A stretch of 64,000 nucleotides of DNA from Ailurus styani (taxonomy: Eukaryota > Chordata > Mammalia > Carnivora > Ailuridae), in the NCBI GenBank assembly GCA_002007465.1, contig LNAC01000103.1, positions 2,608,852 to 2,672,851 of the forward strand, given 5' to 3'. Positions 59,146 through 64,000 of the stretch are shown one piece after another. Position 1 is the first letter of the stretch, and every line of letters begins with the position of its first letter. The position numbers were made by a program, and so were the translations under genes. A model generated the notes under the pieces. That model searched no databases. It was given only the letters and a program-made list of their open reading frames with translations, and had not been told where the DNA came from.

Positions 59146-60599
59146 ATACTTTAGTAGAAAAATGCCATATATCTCATGGGTCATGTGTGTTCCAGACTGA
59201 AAGTAATTTTTCTTATTAATATTATCACATTAATGAAATGCAATAAATAGTATGTCTTAAAACATCTGACTTATATTCAGTTTTTACTTTATATCTGAAA
59301 TTACTACATTTAAGCAATGAATTTAACATAATTTATTATATATAGTATCCAATATACGTAAGATGTACTAGATATGTCATTAATATATAATAAAATTGTA
59401 TGATTCATATATTTAAAAATTCATAATGAAATAATTCTTAATGAAATATTAGTTTACATGTGAATAATATGCTTTATTATTTTAAACTACATTAATAATA
59501 TATTAACTAATAGATTAATATGTATAAAATTTTATATGTGGTGTAGATAATATACATTAGATCTGTACATATAATATGTCTGTATATATTTTGTGTATAT
59601 ACATTAAGACATTCAGCCATTCTTTCTTCCTACCCAGAATACTGCTTTTATCTGAATATGGCAAATAATATATCATATCGTATTTAAATACATTTTCTTT
59701 ATAGCTTAAGATTCTATATCATTTTCCTGGATTTCACTATTTCCCAATTTAATGTAAATAACTATTTTATAATATTTCTCAGTGGGGCACTCTGTATGAC
59801 AAGATAAATTTTCATACACAATTCTGTCCAAAACATGGCATCCCACTCACTGTGGGATGTGTTGATACATTATGTATTTTTACATTATGCCTGTATTTCT
59901 TTCATTGGAGACACAACCATGTACATTTTAGATATATTTGGCCAAATAATAATCAGTAATGTTTATAAAAACCAGCTATAAAAATGTGTATTTTGTTATG
60001 CAAATATAGAAACTAAAAGCTATTTACATGGACCTTTCTGTGAGAAATAATAATGATATATATTTTAGCAAACTTATGTTTGGTAATAAAAATAATTTAA
60101 ACATACTCTCAAAAATTTTATGTTGATTGATATTCTTTTAATACATTTGTATCATCTTTGAGATCATTCAACTGACCTTTTGAAAATGAAGCAGGTTTAT
60201 TGAGGAGACCAGAATTTCATGCACTGAGACTCTTAGAGCTAGTCTCTAGATTGAGGATAGAGTAATATCAGATGGCTAAGACATTTTTGTGATTGATGGA
60301 AAGAACAATAATCAGAGATACATTTAATAATTTATTTTTCTTATCTCTGATGCAGAAAATGGCCTAATCTATCTAATGACAAGTTCAATTAGAGTCAACA
60401 TCTGTTTGACCTTTGGATATATTCCTGGAATGAACAAATAGTCATGCTTGCAGGGTACGTAGCAAGCATTGTATCTTGGTGTGAAATGACCTTGGAAAAA
60501 GACATGTTTTCTCTTATTTTCAAAATATGTAGAAAGAGTGGGAGAAAGGGTGAAAGAGCCATTATATTGATTAATTAGGATTAACTACAAATAAGGAAT
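59146..60599. other. Very AT-rich DNA, nothing recognised
   Basis: 59290-59620 consists largely of TAATATAT-type low-complexity sequence. No exon or family recognised in the remainder. Confidence 0.4.
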
Positions 60600-61460
60600 A
60601 CATGTAATTTAAAACTCAGTGTATACATTAAAAATTCAAGAGATAAATGTGAAAGTTCTGTTCTAATAGGGATGACAAAGTTTTGGCGTTTATACTCCAC
60701 AAAGAACACTTAAATACTGACAAGAAGAAAATAACTAAATCCGATAGAGAATTGGACAAGATACATGGAGAGGAATTTTACTGTAAAGCAATCCCAAATA
60801 GCCAACACAACATGAAATCATAGTCAAATTTACTGATAACAGAGATAAAATTAGAGGAGCAATGATATATTACTTAAAGGAAGTATCATTATAATATACT
60901 TCTGCATAATACCTATTTTTGGCAAGAGTGAAAGGAGAAATGTGCTCTTAAACATTGCCGGGTGAACTGTGAAGCGATAGTAGCTGTTTTAGAAAGCAAT
61001 GTGGAAAATATATCACAATTAATAATAAAACAATTCACCACTTTCATTCCAGACAATGTAATGTATAGCAAGTTGTTTTTAAATTAGAATTCATACATAG
61101 GAGAATTTACTGAAACTTTTTTTTTCATAAAGTCAAAAAAATAGAGTCAATATGGGAAAAGTTGACAAAATATGCTACTTGTATTCCATGGACTATTACA
61201 GTCATTCAGCAGACTGGTTTATTACCAGCCACTATTATTAATAGGACACTTGGGAGTATTACCATAATGTATTGCTTGATGAGAAAGCAACCTTTAAAAA
61301 AGTGTGTATTACATACTATTTTTGGAAAACCTAAGGGAATATCTAAGAAGTGTCTTTTTATGGTTACCTTTAAACACAACAGAACTTGGTTTACGAACAC
61401 AGCAAATGATACTGAGAGCATAGCTAAATTGGCAATATTATTCCATTCCTGATGATATCA
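60600..61460 (+). mobile_element. Ancient L1, sense, ORF2 end and 3' UTR
   Basis: Diverged but collinear with L1: 'gtaaagcaatcccaaatagccaacacaacatgaaatc', 'ggcaagagtgaaaggagaaatgtgctcttaaacattgccgggtgaactgtgaa' and TTTTAGAAAGCAATGTGGAA. Then comes a 3' UTR-like part with 'aatgtattgcttgatgagaaagcaac'. The 96-codon frame at 61162-61452 falls in this 3' part. Confidence 0.6.
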
Positions 61461-64000
61461 TGAGGGGGGAGACAGAAGGAGAAATTGGTATGGATCTATT
61501 CTAGACTATGTTGTGCCCTCCTTTCAAAAATTTTATATACTGTACATTTTTCTCTTGTGTGGTATTACTAGTGTTCAGAAATAGCATTGACTCTTTTGGA
61601 AACTTGACTCTGAATATATTTCTGGAGTGATTAATAGAGGAAACTGTTGTCGTCTCAAACCCTACTTAAGTCAGAACCTTAATGAGAAATGGAATTAACT
61701 GTGAAGCTCTTTATTTAGATTTTTAGAGTACATATTTAAGTATTTAAATACTTTAGCTTGGATCAAGTATGTATTTTAGCTTAGTTTCTGGAAAAATATT
61801 ATGTCAACACAAAAACTAATGGTATCATTTTTAACTAAGTGACTAGGGAGAAAATAGTTGCTAATTAATTGTTAGATCGAATTTATTACATTGACTCTGT
61901 AATTGACTTTGGCAACTGGTCTGATTGATGGAAATGACATAACTGATTTAGACTGAAAGTATGAGAGAAAAAAGATGGTGTTAAATGACTCCAAAGCTGA
62001 AGTAAAGTGATTAGACAAAATGGAATTTCCTGGACCTGATATATAGTGTTGAAACTATTTCAGTACAGGATGTATTAAAAACAAGCATTGATTCTGAAAA
62101 ATTAACGGATAATATTATATACAAATTTCTCTGTGATTAGCCATTCCTAAACAATTAATCAGATTTTGTCTCTTAGTTAGCTATGGAAAGGAAATAATAG
62201 TTTTGACCTTCATTTATCTATTTGATAATAAATGTTACTGTAATTATAATTTCATAACCCTTCTATTTTTATATGAATATATCATAAATATAGAATATTT
62301 TACATAATATAATGTGAAGCTTTTATTTTTATTCAAAAATTATGGAAAAACATATAACTATGAACATCTGTGGTGGAAGACAAAGCTAAATAGATGCCAC
62401 TACATATGTTACAGGAAACATATTATTTACCTGGAGTTAGGATTTATTTTTTCATTTCATGAATAGTAAGATTACAAAACACCATGCATATGTGAATACA
62501 AAAGAGAGAAGCATTCATTTTATTATTAAAATAGTATTTTAAAATGTTACCATCTAATAAAATGGACTTTCATCTGCACAATATCAGACTGTGAAAAAGA
62601 ATGGAATATTTTTGCTGTTGTAATTTATTTTTAAATAAATTCAACCTGTAAATACAATTCTCAAATCTGCATCAACTATGGTCAGGCTGACGTCAAGGCT
62701 TTAGGCTTTGTATCCGTCAAGACTGTATGATCTTAAAGCACTAAATCCCAGTGTGCCAAATCAACACCATTCCTTTAACCATGTAATCAACAGAAACCAC
62801 ATTTCCAACTGTGCTAGATAATGCAACTTTGCTTTTAAGAGTTTTATTTCTTATATAGTATTGAATATTTGATTATTGTCAATATAAACCTTATTAATAA
62901 CCTTTAATATGAGTACATATATCCATTGTACTTGCTGATGAGGTAGCCATAAAAATTTAATAGTAAGATTATAGGATATAAAAAGTTATTAGAAGATGAC
63001 TTCAGAAATTATGTTCTAGCATATTTGTAGCTTCCCATGGTGCTAGTCACAGTAAGGAAATTCAATGAATATATATTAGTTATGTGAATAATAGGATATC
63101 AGTTCTAATATAAAAATTGATGTGAGTTAAGACAAGGCCTTAGTTCTCTAGACATTTGTTTTTAAAAACTGCTATTTTTGAGACTCCATGCCTTTAATTT
63201 CACCTGTTACTTTAGAAAACATCTGATTATCCAACAGTGAAAAAGAATTTGAAAAAATTACTATAAAAATACATCACTTTAGCATTGCTTTCAGTATATA
63301 TTGAGTTTCACTTATATTTACCATGTCTTGCTTTTCTTTCCTCAAGGGTTAAATCAAACAATATTTCCAATTCAGTAGTTCTGTGTAATATTCTTAGAAA
63401 GAAAATCAGAAAAAGAAAATAACCATTGGATAGAAAGAAAAAGAAAGTATCAATTTCATTTTTATTTTTTATTGAAGTACCACATTTTCTATGACTGGAA
63501 AAAATAACTGGAGAAATTATCCTTTCTTATAAAGATTTTATGTTTAAAATATACTTAAAAATAGAAATATTGAAAATTTTCATTTGATTCTTACCTATTG
63601 GCATTTCCCAGACCTTTAAATCTTATCCAACCTCTCTCTCTTAATATATTCAATGGATATTATTTTTTCTAGTGTGAAGACACTTGAATGAAGTAAAAGC
63701 TGTATTGTGCAAATGTTGTTTTGTGAAACTGACATATTATCTACATATAGAAATATACTTATTAGTTTGTTGGATAGAGGTAATTATTGGAGTTAACCTC
63801 TTTTATTGACATATCAGAAAAAAAAGGCATTTAGTACACTGCAGACAGGTAAAATAAGATGCATGTCAGAAAAGCACAAAGGCAGCATGTGTGACAGAGA
63901 TCATAGCTGCTATAGGAGAGACTGATGGGCTAAATCACAGAAAAATGACAGGGAAGGGGACAGTAGTGTAGAATACTTGGATTCTCAGTACATGCAGGAT
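61461..64000. other. AT-rich DNA, nothing recognised
   Basis: About 2.5 kb without a repeat or exon I can name. The piece 62670-62840 is slightly less AT-rich. Confidence 0.4.

Noticed and set aside
61162..61452. 96-codon plus-strand frame with an overlapping antisense frame
   Set aside because: It lies in the 3' part of an ancient L1; openness on both strands indicates chance.

Overview
The window reads as nuclear DNA of a carnivoran mammal, probably a mustelid (weasel, mink or otter group). The evidence is about 25 copies of a tRNA-Lys-derived CAN-SINE whose young copies carry the head GCGCCTGGGTGGCTCAG and the body CTGCCTACTTGTGATCTC. I associate that body with mustelids from memory; no search was run. 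L1 3' ends of carnivoran type, MIR, an L2-like piece, Tigger/MER2 DNA transposons and ERV LTRs complete a normal carnivoran repeat set. The DNA is AT-rich. No open reading frame looks like a host gene: the few recognisable coding remnants belong to L1 ORF2 and to a broken endogenous retrovirus. The stretch is best taken as a gene desert or the inside of a very long intron.

Layout. 1-6.9 kb: AT-rich single-copy DNA with a SINE cluster at 1.6-3.2 kb. 6.9-9.65 kb: an old L1 with an inverted 5' part, later hit by a younger L1 tail and a SINE. 9.8-14.6 kb: two SINEs, a MIR, an L2-like piece and a MER2-type element. 14.6-23.5 kb: mostly unassigned, with one GC-richer island near 21.1-21.7 kb. 23.5-28.3 kb: an L1 tail, a SINE and a minus-strand ERV remnant with one LTR. 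28.6-35.8 kb: a probable solo LTR, L1 fragments, SINEs and a SINE nested in a SINE. 38-44 kb: L1 pieces, a probable ERV LTR and two contig joins. 45.9-48.1 kb: SINEs and a Tigger element. 48-54 kb: mostly unassigned plus a MIR and a MER2. 54.1-57.1 kb: a 215-base N gap in a TA microsatellite, then an antisense L1 with two SINEs inside it. 57.2-64 kb: a small minisatellite, a MIR, SINEs, an L1 tail, an old L1 and AT-rich DNA.

The most notable structure is not a gene. At five places a single N separates two nearly identical direct copies of 50-195 bases. This pattern fits contig ends that overlap but were not merged. At two of them (42300 and 44077) the left contig carries a transposon insertion (SINE, L1 tail) exactly where the right contig has the empty site, so the joins appear to record presence/absence alleles. 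I found no operon, CRISPR array, true tRNA or rRNA gene, or convincing new molecular system.
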